NCBI GenBank assembly: GCA_013115135.1
Contig: JABANP010000722.1
Coordinates: 1-20,694 of the forward strand
Source: Perkinsus olseni
Taxonomy: Eukaryota; Perkinsozoa; Perkinsida; Perkinsidae
Reading direction: 5' to 3'
DNA length: 20,694 bases
Shown: one piece after another, positions 1 through 8,224 of the stretch
How the letters are laid out: each line of letters starts with the position of its first letter
Numbering within the stretch: position 1 is the stretch's first letter
Notes under the pieces: model-generated
Database searches by the model: none
What the model was told of the DNA's origin: nothing
What the model saw: the letters and a program-made list of their open reading frames with translations, nothing else
Translations under genes and position numbers: made by a program

Positions 1-182
1 GAAGTAGATGTTACGCAGTCTCCCAAAAGCTTACAATTGCAAAGTAGTAGCATCAATAGTATCTAGCGCTAGGGAGAAAACGCAACTGACAATGGGACAC
101 GTGACACAGCATTGAGCAACCGCAAGACAACAAGCCTACAATACTATAATCGCGTTACACTTGCAATCCACCCCCGCACCGT

Positions 183-722
183 TCATACTATAACGGGTCG
201 AGCACAACATAATACGCGATTATAGCTAATTGGCATGACCAATAAACCTCGAACACCTACGGACTGCAGCGCGAGCACTGCTCGAAGCGGCATCGTTATC
301 ATCATTGCCCTGGTCACCATCAGCATCACTATCAGTGTCTTCTCTAGGAACTTGAGCCTCGCAGTCGGCTTATTAGTAAATTTTAGACTCAATACGGCCC
401 TGAAATAAGCTGACAGCTTCTCGTCATCCTGCTTTTCCAGAAAATCAGGCAAGACCTTCAAAGACTCCGGGCCCTTCTTGGCCACTGAAGCCACCTCATT
501 AATCGTCCGGGCTTGTCTATGCTGTAGTCGCACCACCTTATCTTCCTTTTCCATAAGGCGCAGCAACCTGTAAATAGCCTTCCTCTCACGATCAGGCCGC
601 CGACGTTGTGGCTCTACATGTAAAGTCGCACTCGACTCCTCGAGCCGAGGACAATGAGCGAGAAGACGTTTGCCCCTTCCGGTCACCTCAATTGTTTCCG
701 CAGGACCAATAGTGCAGACCAC
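183..722 (-). pseudogene. unrecognised basic coding region, frameshifted near its 3' end
   Basis: A 179-codon minus-strand reading frame lies just downstream of the LINE-like reverse transcriptase. The first two thirds are rich in Lys, Arg and Glu and look helical (for example RKAIYRLLRLMEKEDKVVRL and the later KKGPESLKVLPDFLEKQDDE). After about residue 123 the composition turns abruptly hydrophobic. In the neighbouring frame the same bases (about 350 down to 230) encode a strongly acidic Asp/Ser/Ala tail beginning PREDTDSDADGD, which is more plausible protein, so a single-base frameshift near 340-350 is likely. I do not recognise the family. It could be the C-terminal part of the adjacent non-LTR polyprotein or a separate gag-like protein. 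The position argues for the former, but no endonuclease motif is visible. That it is coding at all is moderately likely; the function is unknown. Confidence 0.4.
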
Positions 723-1153
723 CTCCTAAGCATTCTTAACAGGTGTAGCACCGTGAACTGATAGAGCCAAGTCACAGATTCCAGGCCTTCACACCAAAAC
801 TTTATGGTCGTTGCCAAAGACTCCAGAGCCCTGGATGCTAAGTGCGTCGGTGTACCGGAACAAAATGACACCATCGTCAGCATAGATGACAGTTAGCCAG
901 AGCGATATTGGTCTCTCGAAGGTAAGCATGAAAGCATTGAAAATCCACGGTGGGGTAACACCGCCCTGTGATGTGCCTCTCGTGAGCTTACGGGAACAGC
1001 GATCCGAGCCATGTTGAATAGCACCCTAAGGGTCGACCAAGTACTACGCTTGTCTAAAACGTCCTCAATGTCGATAAATATCGCGACCACGCTGTAGCCC
1101 TTCGACCACACCTCGCGCACAATGCGTTCCAGCTGGCCGATGGCCGTGTCCGG
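683..1153 (-). pseudogene. LINE-like (non-LTR) reverse transcriptase fragment, frameshifted
   Basis: Read on the minus strand from 1153, the sequence encodes a typical non-LTR RT order split over two frames. First comes TAIGQLERIVREVWSKGY followed by VVAIFIDIEDVLD, the first catalytic Asp block, at about 1150-1060. Then, after a frame change near 985-995, comes LTRGTSQGGVTPPWIFN (the GxPQG-like block with Ser replacing Pro) and VIYADDGVIL, the catalytic YADD box, near 865-890. A second frame change near 845 restores the first frame for ALESLATTIKFWCEGLE, matching the segment after YADD in LINE RTs. The N-terminus is missing: the coding similarity stops exactly where the 15-bp array begins at 1154. 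No endonuclease or zinc knuckle is visible. At least two frameshifts make it a dead copy. The family assignment as non-LTR rests on the motif spacing and on the W-C-x-x-G-L segment. A group II intron-type RT is a less likely alternative in this context. Confidence 0.72.
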
Positions 1154-1488
1154 GTGAGTATCATATCGTACAGTGTCAACTGGTACAGTTCTAAACTGGT
1201 GCGCAGCTAAAGTGGTACGAGAATAATCCGTACAGCCGACTTTCATCTTGTGACATATGGTACAGTTGCAACTCGTACAGTGTCAAGTGGTACAGTTGCA
1301 ACTCATTTTGTGTCTTATGGTGCAGTGTCAGTTTATCTTGTTGCAGTCAGTACAGTGTCATTTCGGACAGTGTCGAACCGTATAGTTGCTGCAGGTACAC
1401 TGTCGTTCAGTACAGTTGCAACCGATACAGCGTCGGATCGTACAGTTGCTTCAGGTGCAGGTACGGTTTATAGAACGCAAAGTAACCT
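1154..1488 (+). repeat. 15-bp-period array, block A (335 bp)
   Basis: About twenty tandem units of close to 15 bp, best written CGTACAGTGTCAACT or GGTACAGTTGCAACT. The first seven bases (core GTACAGT) are best conserved and the rest are variable. The left edge is the sequence G-GTGAGTATCATATCG, which joins directly onto the truncated LINE-like RT. The right edge is set by comparison with block E (12133-12467), which is the reverse complement of this block over all 335 bp at roughly 85-90 percent identity by eye. Because the period is a multiple of three, long reading frames through it (for example 1250-1567) are expected without selection and I do not call them genes. Confidence 0.85.
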
Positions 1489-2056
1489 CACTGAGGTTGC
1501 CTCGCGGGGAATTACTAGACACAAGATGCGTACACATCGGAAAATGTGCAATAAAAATTATTCATAGCAGGCGGAGCGGTGCTGCCAGTTGCTGAGCTGC
1601 TAACTGCGCTAGTGGAAATGTGGAAGTTGTAGAGGAGAAATGTTTGCGCAAATGGGGGACCTGCTGATAAGCGCTGCTCCCAGGTTCAATCCGCAAATGC
1701 TACAAAAGTAGACGCCAGAGGCGGTAGGGGCAGTGGTGTGCGCGAGACGAAATGATACTGTACTATGTTGCAGATGCTCTTGGTACTGTGCTTAACACAA
1801 CAGCACAGAGTAAGCCGAGAGGCAGAATTGTACTTGCGTACACCGCAACAAAATAGCTATGGTGGAATAGATCAACTTGGCGACCTATAGAAACATAGCA
1901 ATACGGAGTTACACTGTACAGTACTCAAGGCAGAGACATCACAGCAATGAAGGCAACAACATCACAGCATCCGCCATCCTTGCCGAAATTCTGTGATGAA
2001 ATTCTAGCTAATAGGCTCAAAGGAAATAATAAAAGTGAAGCGTCAGTGCTAACAAC
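1489..2056. other. gene-free stretch between array A and the gypsy-like element
   Basis: No convincing coding sequence. The stretch may contain the 3' untranslated part and a terminal repeat of the minus-strand gypsy-like element, but no matching second LTR is present in the window. A match to a tRNA B box near 1683-1692 (GGTTCAATCC) has only a poor A-box candidate 79 bp upstream. Isolated GTAC-containing words near 1757-1850 may be decayed array units. Confidence 0.5.
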
Positions 2057-3418
2057 TCATTGCACTGATGAACTTTCCCTCTGGAGACTACGCATAGCTC
2101 TACGTAAATCTTCAACATCAAGCTCAGCTGGAAAGCAACGAACAAGACGTGAGACATGAACTACTTCTTTCTCACAAATAATTTTTGCTTTCCTGAAGAG
2201 GCCGTAATCAGAAGAATCTCTACTGGTAACAAGTCCTTTATTAGAAAGAAATCCTATAATACGCCACCTTTTCCCAGCATAAGGCGGCTGATCCGACTTG
2301 CGCAAACCAATACAAACAGCACGTGAGCGAACAATTGCACCTGGAAATAAATTATGCTTTGTGGACCGTTGCAGCTTCTCCTCAGCCAACTTAACAGCAT
2401 TATTAACCAGGCGTTCCCACTCCACACGATCGGAAGCCTTACCAATAGGATCCAGCTCAAGTACTTCTACCGCTATACGATGTGTAACAGAGTGGACCGT
2501 GCTATTGTAGGCCTTCATCACCTTGCTGACAGCTCTATCTGGCGAAAGACTTTCGTCATCAGCCATTGAAGAGCGCATCCATAGTCGTACCGTACGATGT
2601 AGTGATTCTATCATACCATTCGATGGACTTGAATATGGCACAGTGAACAGTCTGGGAGCGTTTGGTAGGTTACAACTCAGGAAAGCTGCACCATTATCAG
2701 TAAACAGGTACTGCGGACGCTTACCGATAACCCGCCAGACTTCTTCAAAGGCAACTGCGACAGACTTGACATCTTCACCAGATATCTTGCACAAGCAGGC
2801 AAACTTAGAGACCACGCACTGCTGTGACAGGTAAGGTACCCCAGGTGGCAGATAGACAATATCCGCACACACTATAGACCATGGTGTCGCCTCTCTCAAG
2901 AGAGTAGGAGAGAAGAGACCAACATCATGTTTCACCAACAGGGGCTTCGTCTTACGAACACAAATATCACAGCTTTGCAGCATCTCAGTGGTGATGTCAC
3001 AGGTCTTACTGAACCAGACCATACCAGTGATTTCCTCCAATGTACGCCTCATGCCTACATGGCACAGTAATCCATGCACGAAGTGAACCAACTCGGCGAG
3101 TAACTGGGCAGGAAGTACTGGCACCACAACCTCCTTTCCCTGATAGGCTGCGTCGTATCGCCGCACTAGGATATCGACGTCATCAATTTCGAAACTTATG
3201 GCCACTTGTTGTAGATCAACTGGAACGTCTTCGGGAAAGGACCGGCCTTCTCTCAGTGCACGGCGTACTTTGAAGAGGATATCATCATCATACTGAGCTT
3301 CAACTACTGCTCCCAGGTCGAGGATGAGCTCGTCACCAACCAGCTTGGTAGCTATACCAGCACTGCCGACCGGTGAAGTTTCAGCACGATCATTGAACAG
3401 ATCGCTCTCAACATCAAT
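2057..3418 (-). CDS. integrase domain of gypsy-like Pol
   Basis: An open frame runs from just after the TAA at 3419 to 2057; the first Met is at 3205 (382 codons from there). Numbered from that Met, residues 44-82 form the H2C2 zinc-binding domain (H44, H49, C79, C82). The retroviral-type integrase core follows with D115 in IVCADIVYL, D170 in LFTDNGAAF and E200 in NGMIESLHRTV. The D-to-E gap is 29 residues rather than the usual 35, so a small deletion is likely. The C-terminal 170 residues include a basic stretch with SRAVCIGLRKSDQPP, where gypsy integrases carry their SH3-like domain. The protein would cut and join LTR ends into host DNA. It is in the same frame as the end of the RNase H region, so the single stop is all that separates them. 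The product is probably not independent but part of a Pol polyprotein. Confidence 0.85.
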   Translation of the reverse strand: MDVESDLFNDRAETSPVGSAGIATKLVGDELILDLGAVVEAQYDDDILFKVRRALREGRSFPEDVPVDLQQVAISFEIDDVDILVRRYDAAYQGKEVVVPVLPAQLLAELVHFVHGLLCHVGMRRTLEEITGMVWFSKTCDITTEMLQSCDICVRKTKPLLVKHDVGLFSPTLLREATPWSIVCADIVYLPPGVPYLSQQCVVSKFACLCKISGEDVKSVAVAFEEVWRVIGKRPQYLFTDNGAAFLSCNLPNAPRLFTVPYSSPSNGMIESLHRTVRLWMRSSMADDESLSPDRAVSKVMKAYNSTVHSVTHRIAVEVLELDPIGKASDRVEWERLVNNAVKLAEEKLQRSTKHNLFPGAIVRSRAVCIGLRKSDQPPYAGKRWRIIGFLSNKGLVTSRDSSDYGLFRKAKIICEKEVVHVSRLVRCFPAELDVEDLRRAMRSLQRESSSVQ

Positions 3419-4667
3419 TTACTCATCATCACCTGACTCACAGTAGGTATGAAGATTACTGAAAGAAGCATCAACTCTACTCAGTGGATCAGCTAGATTA
3501 GCATCAACACGATGAACAGTGAAGCTCTCGTAGGTCTCAGCAACGTCATATATGGATTGGAGTCTCCGGCCAACCACCGTTTGCTGACAAACCACCCTTC
3601 TTGACAGCCTCGCCTCGCACGAACTTCTCCATCCACGCCCTAACACACTCATTGTCAACGTGAAGATGGACGTGTCCACCAATGAAGGGGGTCGCGCATG
3701 CGAGAGCTCGAGCCGCACCGCAAAGTTCATTAACATTCACATGTCGGAGAAGAGCACGACGGTCAAGTAACCAGGATGCATTACGAACCACAGTGAGTGG
3801 GCCATCAGAGGGGCCATAGGCCAAGACAGCACCCATAGCTGCATTCGATGCATCGCGATGGATGTGCCAGTGATAGAGCTTGTTGCCCTCAGGATACCTC
3901 GATAATGGACTCGGACACAACCATGCTCCTCGAGCTGGATCACCGACCTCCTCCAGCTTCTCAGCGATGTACCGCACCAAGTCCAGCAGGAAGGCGTCCA
4001 GTTCCTCGTCCCATGGTTTACGGCTCACTACACGCAGCAAGGATGCTACACGAGGACGGAGCCAACCGGCGATAGGAACATGACCAACCAATCTGCTACA
4101 CCACCGAGCCACATCGCGCTTAGTCACAGATCCACAGAGATCCACATCAAGGGACTGATCTTGTCGTCGTATCCAGCATACCACACTATCCTGAATATGC
4201 AAATCAAGACCAAGAACCCTACTGTGCGGCGCACCAATGATCTGTGCTGGCTTACGGTACATATTCGCCTTTGCCAAGGCCTTCCGCACAGCAACAACAG
4301 CGGGCAGAGCATACTGTAACTGGCCCGACTCGTTCACCGGAACCTCCACATCATCCTCCTCCTCGATGATTACATCATCGATGAATGACAAGTAGGAAAG
4401 GGAACAACCTTGAGTAAGAAGGTGATCACAGCAGTGACCGCCTTTGGTGCAAAGCAGACACCAAAGGGTAGCACTGCCATACAATACAGTGCATTATTTA
4501 TCATCACTACCATGTACTTGTACAGAGAAGGGCACATTCGCACCGTATAGCAGCACTTCGTCACATCCAAGGTGTACCCCTTAGTGACGGATCGCCACTT
4601 GTGCAGAGTGTCGACACAGTTCACCATATCACGGATCGGACCGTTGACGAGATACTTATTCAAGAGG
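3419..4667 (-). pseudogene. reverse transcriptase and RNase H of gypsy-like Pol, frameshifted
   Basis: Three minus-strand frames together carry one RT-RNase H. The first (about 4667-4430) has LLNKYLVNGPIRDMVNCVD, the first Asp block GYTLDVTKCCYTV and the LPFGVCFAPKAVTAVITFLL block. The second (about 4430-3600) has the catalytic SFIDDVIIEEEDD box, the RVLGLDLHI block, and then RNase H with WHIHRDASNAAMGAVL (Asp), NVNELCGAARAL (Glu) and LHVDNECVRAW (Asp). The third (about 3600-3419) supplies the final RNase H segment with HRVDANLADPLSRV, then stops at TAA 3419-3421. The catalytic residues of both enzymes are retained, but two frameshifts break the polyprotein. The FGV..APK and FIDD variants are typical of a gypsy-related branch common in protists and invertebrates. 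The start is lost at array B. Confidence 0.8.
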
Positions 4668-4950
4668 GTAAGTGACAACTGGTACACCCCCGGGCTCGTA
4701 CAGGCTATATTCGGTACGCCTTTCATTCATACAGGAGTATCTCGTACACTTTCAAGCCGTACAGTGATAAGTCGTGCAGTGACTGTTCGTACAGTTGCCA
4801 GTAATACAGTGTCGTTCAGTACAGTGTCCACAGATACAGTGACAAGTCGTACACTATCCAGCCGTACACTGACCATTCATACAGTATTCAGCGGTTCAAG
4901 CTTTATTCGTACAGTGTTATTCGGTACAGCTGCCTCCTTACGCAATTCGC
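4668..4950 (+). repeat. 15-bp-period array, block B
   Basis: About thirteen consecutive units from 4743 on keep an exact 15-bp spacing (consensus near CGTACAGTGACAAGT, with several CGTACACT variants). They are preceded by a less regular leader 4668-4740. The left edge reads GG-GTAAGTGACAACTGG and touches the truncated 5' end of the gypsy-like RT, which lies on the opposite strand. The block is homologous over its whole length, leader included, to block H at 19772-20040 in inverse orientation; both leaders share CCTTTCAT-CATACA and both end near CGCAA. This is a different subfamily from blocks A and E. Confidence 0.83.
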
Positions 4951-4960
4951 GGCAAATTTG

Positions 4961-4994
4961 TGAAGGATTTATTTAGTTAGCTAAAATTCCTTCA
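4961..4994. repeat. imperfect hairpin beside array B
   Basis: TGAAGGATTTATTTAG (4961-4976) can pair with CTAAAATTCCTTCA (4981-4994) around a four-base loop, with a small bulge. It lies about 10 bp beyond the last array homology, at the edge opposite the GTAAG edge. Confidence 0.5.
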
Positions 4995-5425
4995 GGGAGA
5001 TTAGAACTTTTGCCACATGCGTGAAAAACTACTGCCTTAACCAATTCGCCTGAAAACCCATTTCCAATCCAGTAGGAAAAAGGGTTGAATGCCCACGGGT
5101 AGACATTAATGCCCAGGGTATCCCCGGCGGGGAAACCTCCAGCTCGTGACATCTATCGATGAGAAGGGCTCACACTCAAGGCCACAGACCTAGAGGACCC
5201 AGGGGGTGGTGCACTGCACACCTGGTAACTGAAAAAAATTAGTCGGTTTGATGGACTTTAGTGTTTCGAGGATGCGAAATTGGCGTAGTGGTAGAAGCGC
5301 CTGCTATCTGGCAGTTCAGCAGGGATCGATCCCAACAGCAAGCTAGCAAGGAAGGAAGGATAGCCCAGAGTCGTCAAGCCGGGGAGAGTTGCGCGGAGTG
5401 CTCGTGCGCATTTCTCGCAATTTCT
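4995..5425. other. gene-free stretch with a possible tRNA-derived SINE head
   Basis: No protein-coding sequence that I can support. It holds a short GC hairpin (TCCCC-GGC-GGGGA at 5121-5133), the tRNA-like A/B boxes described separately at 5274-5346, and a GGAAGG repeat run near 5349-5360. Confidence 0.5.
5274..5346 (+). ncRNA. tRNA-like sequence with A and B boxes, possible SINE head
   Basis: TGGCGTAGTGG (5281-5291) fits the Pol III A box and GGATCGATCC (5323-5332) is a one-off match to the B box. Their spacing of 42 bp is close to that of a tRNA gene. A D-stem can form, but the acceptor and anticodon arms do not pair properly, so this is not a functional tRNA. A tRNA-derived SINE head or a decayed tRNA is the likeliest reading. 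Chance is possible. Confidence 0.33.
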
Positions 5426-5462
5426 TAATCATTATTTTTGCGCGGCGCAAAAATAATGATTA
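5426..5462. repeat. perfect 37-bp palindrome (18-bp arms, 1-nt centre)
   Basis: The arms run from TAATCATTATTTTTGCGC to its exact reverse complement around a single G. Allowing one gap the pairing extends outward through CAATTTCT and GAATTG. It directly precedes array C, on the side away from the GTGAG edge. The centre GCGCGGCGC followed by A-rich sequence resembles GC-rich words beside blocks D and F (see findings). Confidence 0.85.
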
Positions 5463-5766
5463 GAATTGCCCAGCTGTACGAAAATTCCGAGAAGTACGAA
5501 AATTCGATGTACGAAATAATACTGTACGAGTCTCAACTGTACGAGTCGGAACTGTACGACTTGTCACTGTACGTACCGGAAGTGTACCGCTGGATACTGC
5601 ACGGATCGTCAGTGTACGGGTTACCAGTGTATGGGCTGAAACTATACCGCTGGATACTGTACGAGTCGTCAGTGTATGGCTCAAGACTGTACGTGTGGAA
5701 ACTGTACGGATCAGGCTTGTACGAATGCAATTTCTACGAGTTGTCACTGTACGGAACGATCCTCAC
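5463..5766 (-). repeat. 15-bp-period array, block C
   Basis: About nineteen units, on the plus strand best written CTGTACGAGTCGTCA, at about 15 bp. On the minus strand the block starts with CG-GTGAGGATCGTTCCGTACAG at 5766, the same edge as blocks A, E and F. The frame 5438-5845 runs through it and would give a pentapeptide repeat of the form LY-x-S-x, but every frame of such an array tends to be open. A perfect palindrome (5426-5462) sits at the other end. Confidence 0.83.
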
Positions 5767-5917
5767 CGATTCAAGAGTCGAAAATCAAGACACATCCTTA
5801 ATGCTGTGCTTTTCTGGGGTTGTGGAACTAACACCCAGGGTATGATGTTATAGACCTCATCATTGAACTCCTTCACCCAACTGTTCTGGATCAGAACAGT
5901 TTATCGTTTAGTTTATC

Positions 5918-6198
5918 GTATGTTCGTTCTCGATCCCTCGTGGTATGAGTTCTCGCCGTCTACTGCTCAAGATTCATGAATCATTGCCTTCGCATGTTGA
6001 TATCTCGATGTTGCTTGTCCTTGTCCTCTCATCCCACTGTTGTGTTGCTACTCACACACTCGTCTTCGGTTTCCTCGCTCAGCTATCTACTCGATGTCCA
6101 GAAGCCACACTAGCACCTCCGAATACTCTGCCGTTTTACTTCGTGCTCGCCGGCTTCTTGCACAAAATCGACTCCGCCAACTTCGTCACCAGCACGAT
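5918..6198 (+). mobile_element. fragment of the DIRS-like element (RT end to recombinase start)
   Basis: This stretch is a direct, diverged copy (roughly 85 percent by eye) of 9464-9745. It covers the last 20 or so codons of the RNase H frame, the stop, the inter-ORF segment and the first codons of the tyrosine recombinase. It stops abruptly in the middle of the recombinase start region and is followed within about 15 bp by the 240-bp repeat at 6212. The plus-strand frame 5945-6238 within it corresponds to the alternative frame 9411-9830 in the full copy. Confidence 0.85.
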
Positions 6199-6211
6199 TA
6201 GTCGCGGTTGG

Positions 6212-6451
6212 AGCCAAGATTGTCGAGCACCAATGTAGCCAATGCACAACCCGGACAGCAGGCGGAAGCCTTCAAAGGAGCTCTCCGATGAAGCAGGGGC
6301 TTCTATCGTCGACCTAGCGCACGGAGCCTTTGTGACTCCCCTGGGTGCTGACGGGTCGGGGGACGACGGGAAATTTGATTTCCTCCCTCCTCCTCCGTAG
6401 CACAGGCAGGCGTCAGGAGGCTGTCCGAGCGACGTCGGTCAATGTGTTCGA
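6212..6451 (+). repeat. 240-bp repeat, copy 1
   Basis: Nearly identical (about 95 percent by eye, no net length difference) to 14322-14561. Both begin AGCCAAGATTGTCGAGCACC and end GTGTTCGA. In copy 2 the repeat runs into the gag-like frame, so it may be the LTR or 5' leader of that element. This copy has a TGA where copy 2 reads CGA (the codon after the CCT-T-G of CGGAGCCTTTG), and no gag follows it. Confidence 0.85.
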
Positions 6452-7953
6452 CCGTTCTTATCAACGGTATCTTCGTGGCTGATAGTGAACCATTCTAAGT
6501 GGTGGAACACTCACTACCCGACCTTACAATAACCGTTGAGGACAATGGTGTTGCATTGCCCATCAACAAGCCATGACCGGCTCAGCATACAGCTTCTGAA
6601 AGACCACCTATAGGTCCCCATCTACCATACCTTCACCGATTACCAACAGCTCTCAACGAGGCCCTCACGAAACCACAAATAGCTCAAGTGTGGGAACTCC
6701 CTTTACCCAGTACTATTGCGCAAGGAACTTCCCGGACACCAATTGCAGACGTTACTCCTCCTTTTGAGAAAGCAGTTCGCCGTACGCCGTCGATGCTAAC
6801 CGACCCAGTATGACCCTACCGACCAAGACCTATACCAGTACAATATACCATATGCCAACGGCCCCTCTCACGTAGAGCTTTTATGCCCGACCCAAGGGCC
6901 GGGGCGGTTCAGCCTGTAGATATTAGGGGTCCTGGGAGATGTTTGTCGCAACCTCTGCCTACCCCGATAGTGCAACCCCCGCCGCAACGGGTACGCGAGG
7001 CCTGAGGAATACTCGACCTAACAGCCGGATGCACGTAAGCGTTTGGATCACAGCGCAACATGCCGCTACGCCAACCCAAGTCCTAACACCCAAGCAGCCG
7101 CCCTAGGTAACACCGGAGATACAGTGATGAAGGCAACATCTCCCCACCATATCCCACCGAGAGACCCTATTCCATTGAAACCAACCCCAACCGCAGGAGC
7201 CGTGACAATTATCCCTGAGCTTCCCTTCCCCAAGGGAGGTGCACCCATACGTCTATGTACCCTATATTACCAGTACTATCCACCAATCAGTCGAGGGGGT
7301 TAAGGCTCCCAGCCCCTACTTGCCCTTGGCCTCCTACGTTACAACAATAACCCTCGCTGTCTTCCATAATCCCACGTAGATAGTACCAAACCCAACGGTA
7401 ATAGGCTCAGTGTCTGGCACACCGAGTCGGATCAATCCCGGTAGAATGCGCGTGAATGAACTTAGACGCGTGAATTGCTTAGCGATAAGTAAACCGTAAC
7501 ACACTTATCACAAGTGACACGACGCGGTGAACCCTCAGGTCAGTGTGGACAGAACGACGTACGCGATTATCACATTAACCGTGACAACCTCTCAAACCGT
7601 ACCGTCGCAGCACAGTAAGAGATCTGCTCACACGCTATAATCCAATCCCAACTAGTAACTAGTAACCCAACTAGTATCCCAATAACTACTAGTAACTCAA
7701 TCCAAACCCATTGACCGATATATGGCTACCATAGCGTATTAACAGTCTAAGAGAATCAGTACGACTAGTAAAATACCCCTGTACCAATGTCCAACCGTAA
7801 GACTGCTATAGATACGGATAGACCTTCATACCCACCATATGAAGTCCCGGTCCAACCGATAATGACACTGCAGTAGCTCCCTATAGACAATATAACTTCC
7901 TTCGCTCCGTCATTGCACCCAGCGCGCGGCCCAAAATGCGACTCAGCAAGCAT
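6452..7953. other. 1.5-kb stretch without a recognisable gene
   Basis: The plus strand is rich in C and A with many CCA, CCC and ACC words. The only notable frame is 7043-7303, which would give a proline-rich 86-residue peptide with no recognised domain. Its base composition explains why that frame is open. The stretch could be a decayed gag or leader of the downstream DIRS-like element, but nothing proves this. A small tandem repeat lies at 7649-7706. Confidence 0.45.
7649..7706. repeat. short ACTAGTAAC tandem repeat
   Basis: Five imperfect copies of the word ACTAGTA(A/T)C separated by CCCAA-like spacers. The core ACTAGT is palindromic. This is a local repeat unrelated to the 15-bp arrays. 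Confidence 0.65.
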
Positions 7954-8201
7954 AGTGTACGAGTCGTGCTCGTGTACGAGTTGTCAGTGTATGAGATTCA
8001 CGTGTACGAATTTTTATGTTTACGACTTACTACATGAACGAGCATTATATGTACGAGTATCATGAGTACGAGTATTACGTGTACGAGTCTCACGTGTACG
8101 AAATGACGATGTATGAATCCGATGAGTGAACGAGTATTCAGTGTACGAGCCGTGTACGAAGCGATAGTGTACGAGCTTTCGGAGGACGAATCGTAATACA
8201 C
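7954..8201 (-). repeat. 15-bp-period array, block D
   Basis: About fifteen units, on the plus strand best written GTGTACGAGTCTCAC, most at exactly 15 bp with two of 16-17 bp and one double-length gap. The core is TGTACGA. The right edge abuts the truncated RT of the DIRS-like element; on the minus strand it reads GG-GTGTATTACGATTCG, a weaker match to the G-GTRAG edge of the other blocks. At the left edge CGCGGCCCAAAATGCG (about 7926-7941) recurs, one base changed, beside block F. Confidence 0.8.
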
Positions 8202-8224
8202 CCGGCAAAACAACTCTCCCAACC

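Larger units (their letters stand above)
2057..4667 (-). mobile_element. Ty3/gypsy-like LTR retrotransposon, pol region, decayed
   Basis: On the minus strand the order is reverse transcriptase, RNase H, integrase, which is the Ty3/gypsy order (RT before IN). No gag or protease precedes it, because the RT is cut off at 4667 by array B. No LTR pair can be recognised. Three lesions are visible: a frameshift near 4430 inside RT, another near 3600 inside RNase H, and an in-frame TAA at 3419-3421 between RNase H and integrase. The integrase half is otherwise open for more than 1.3 kb, so the copy seems fairly young. A related integrase fragment on the plus strand at 19108-19771 shows the family is present more than once. 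Confidence 0.8.

Noticed and set aside
1250..1567. 105-codon Thr/Val/Ser-rich frame over array A
   Set aside because: The 15-bp period keeps several frames open at once; no start context or independent evidence of coding.
1604..1692. A-box/B-box pair near 1604-1614 and 1683-1692
   Set aside because: Spacing of 79 bp is too long, and the A box has mismatches at its conserved positions.
4572..4976. 134-codon plus-strand frame, similar to the minus-strand frame 19735-20106
   Set aside because: The similarity is real but comes from the shared array DNA (blocks B and H); half of it is antisense to the RT.
5460..5747. Antisense frame over array C giving TRTVSS-type repeats
   Set aside because: Product of the array period; equivalent frames exist on the other strand.
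7043..7303. Proline-rich 86-residue frame
   Set aside because: Explained by the C-rich composition; no domain and no homologous copy.
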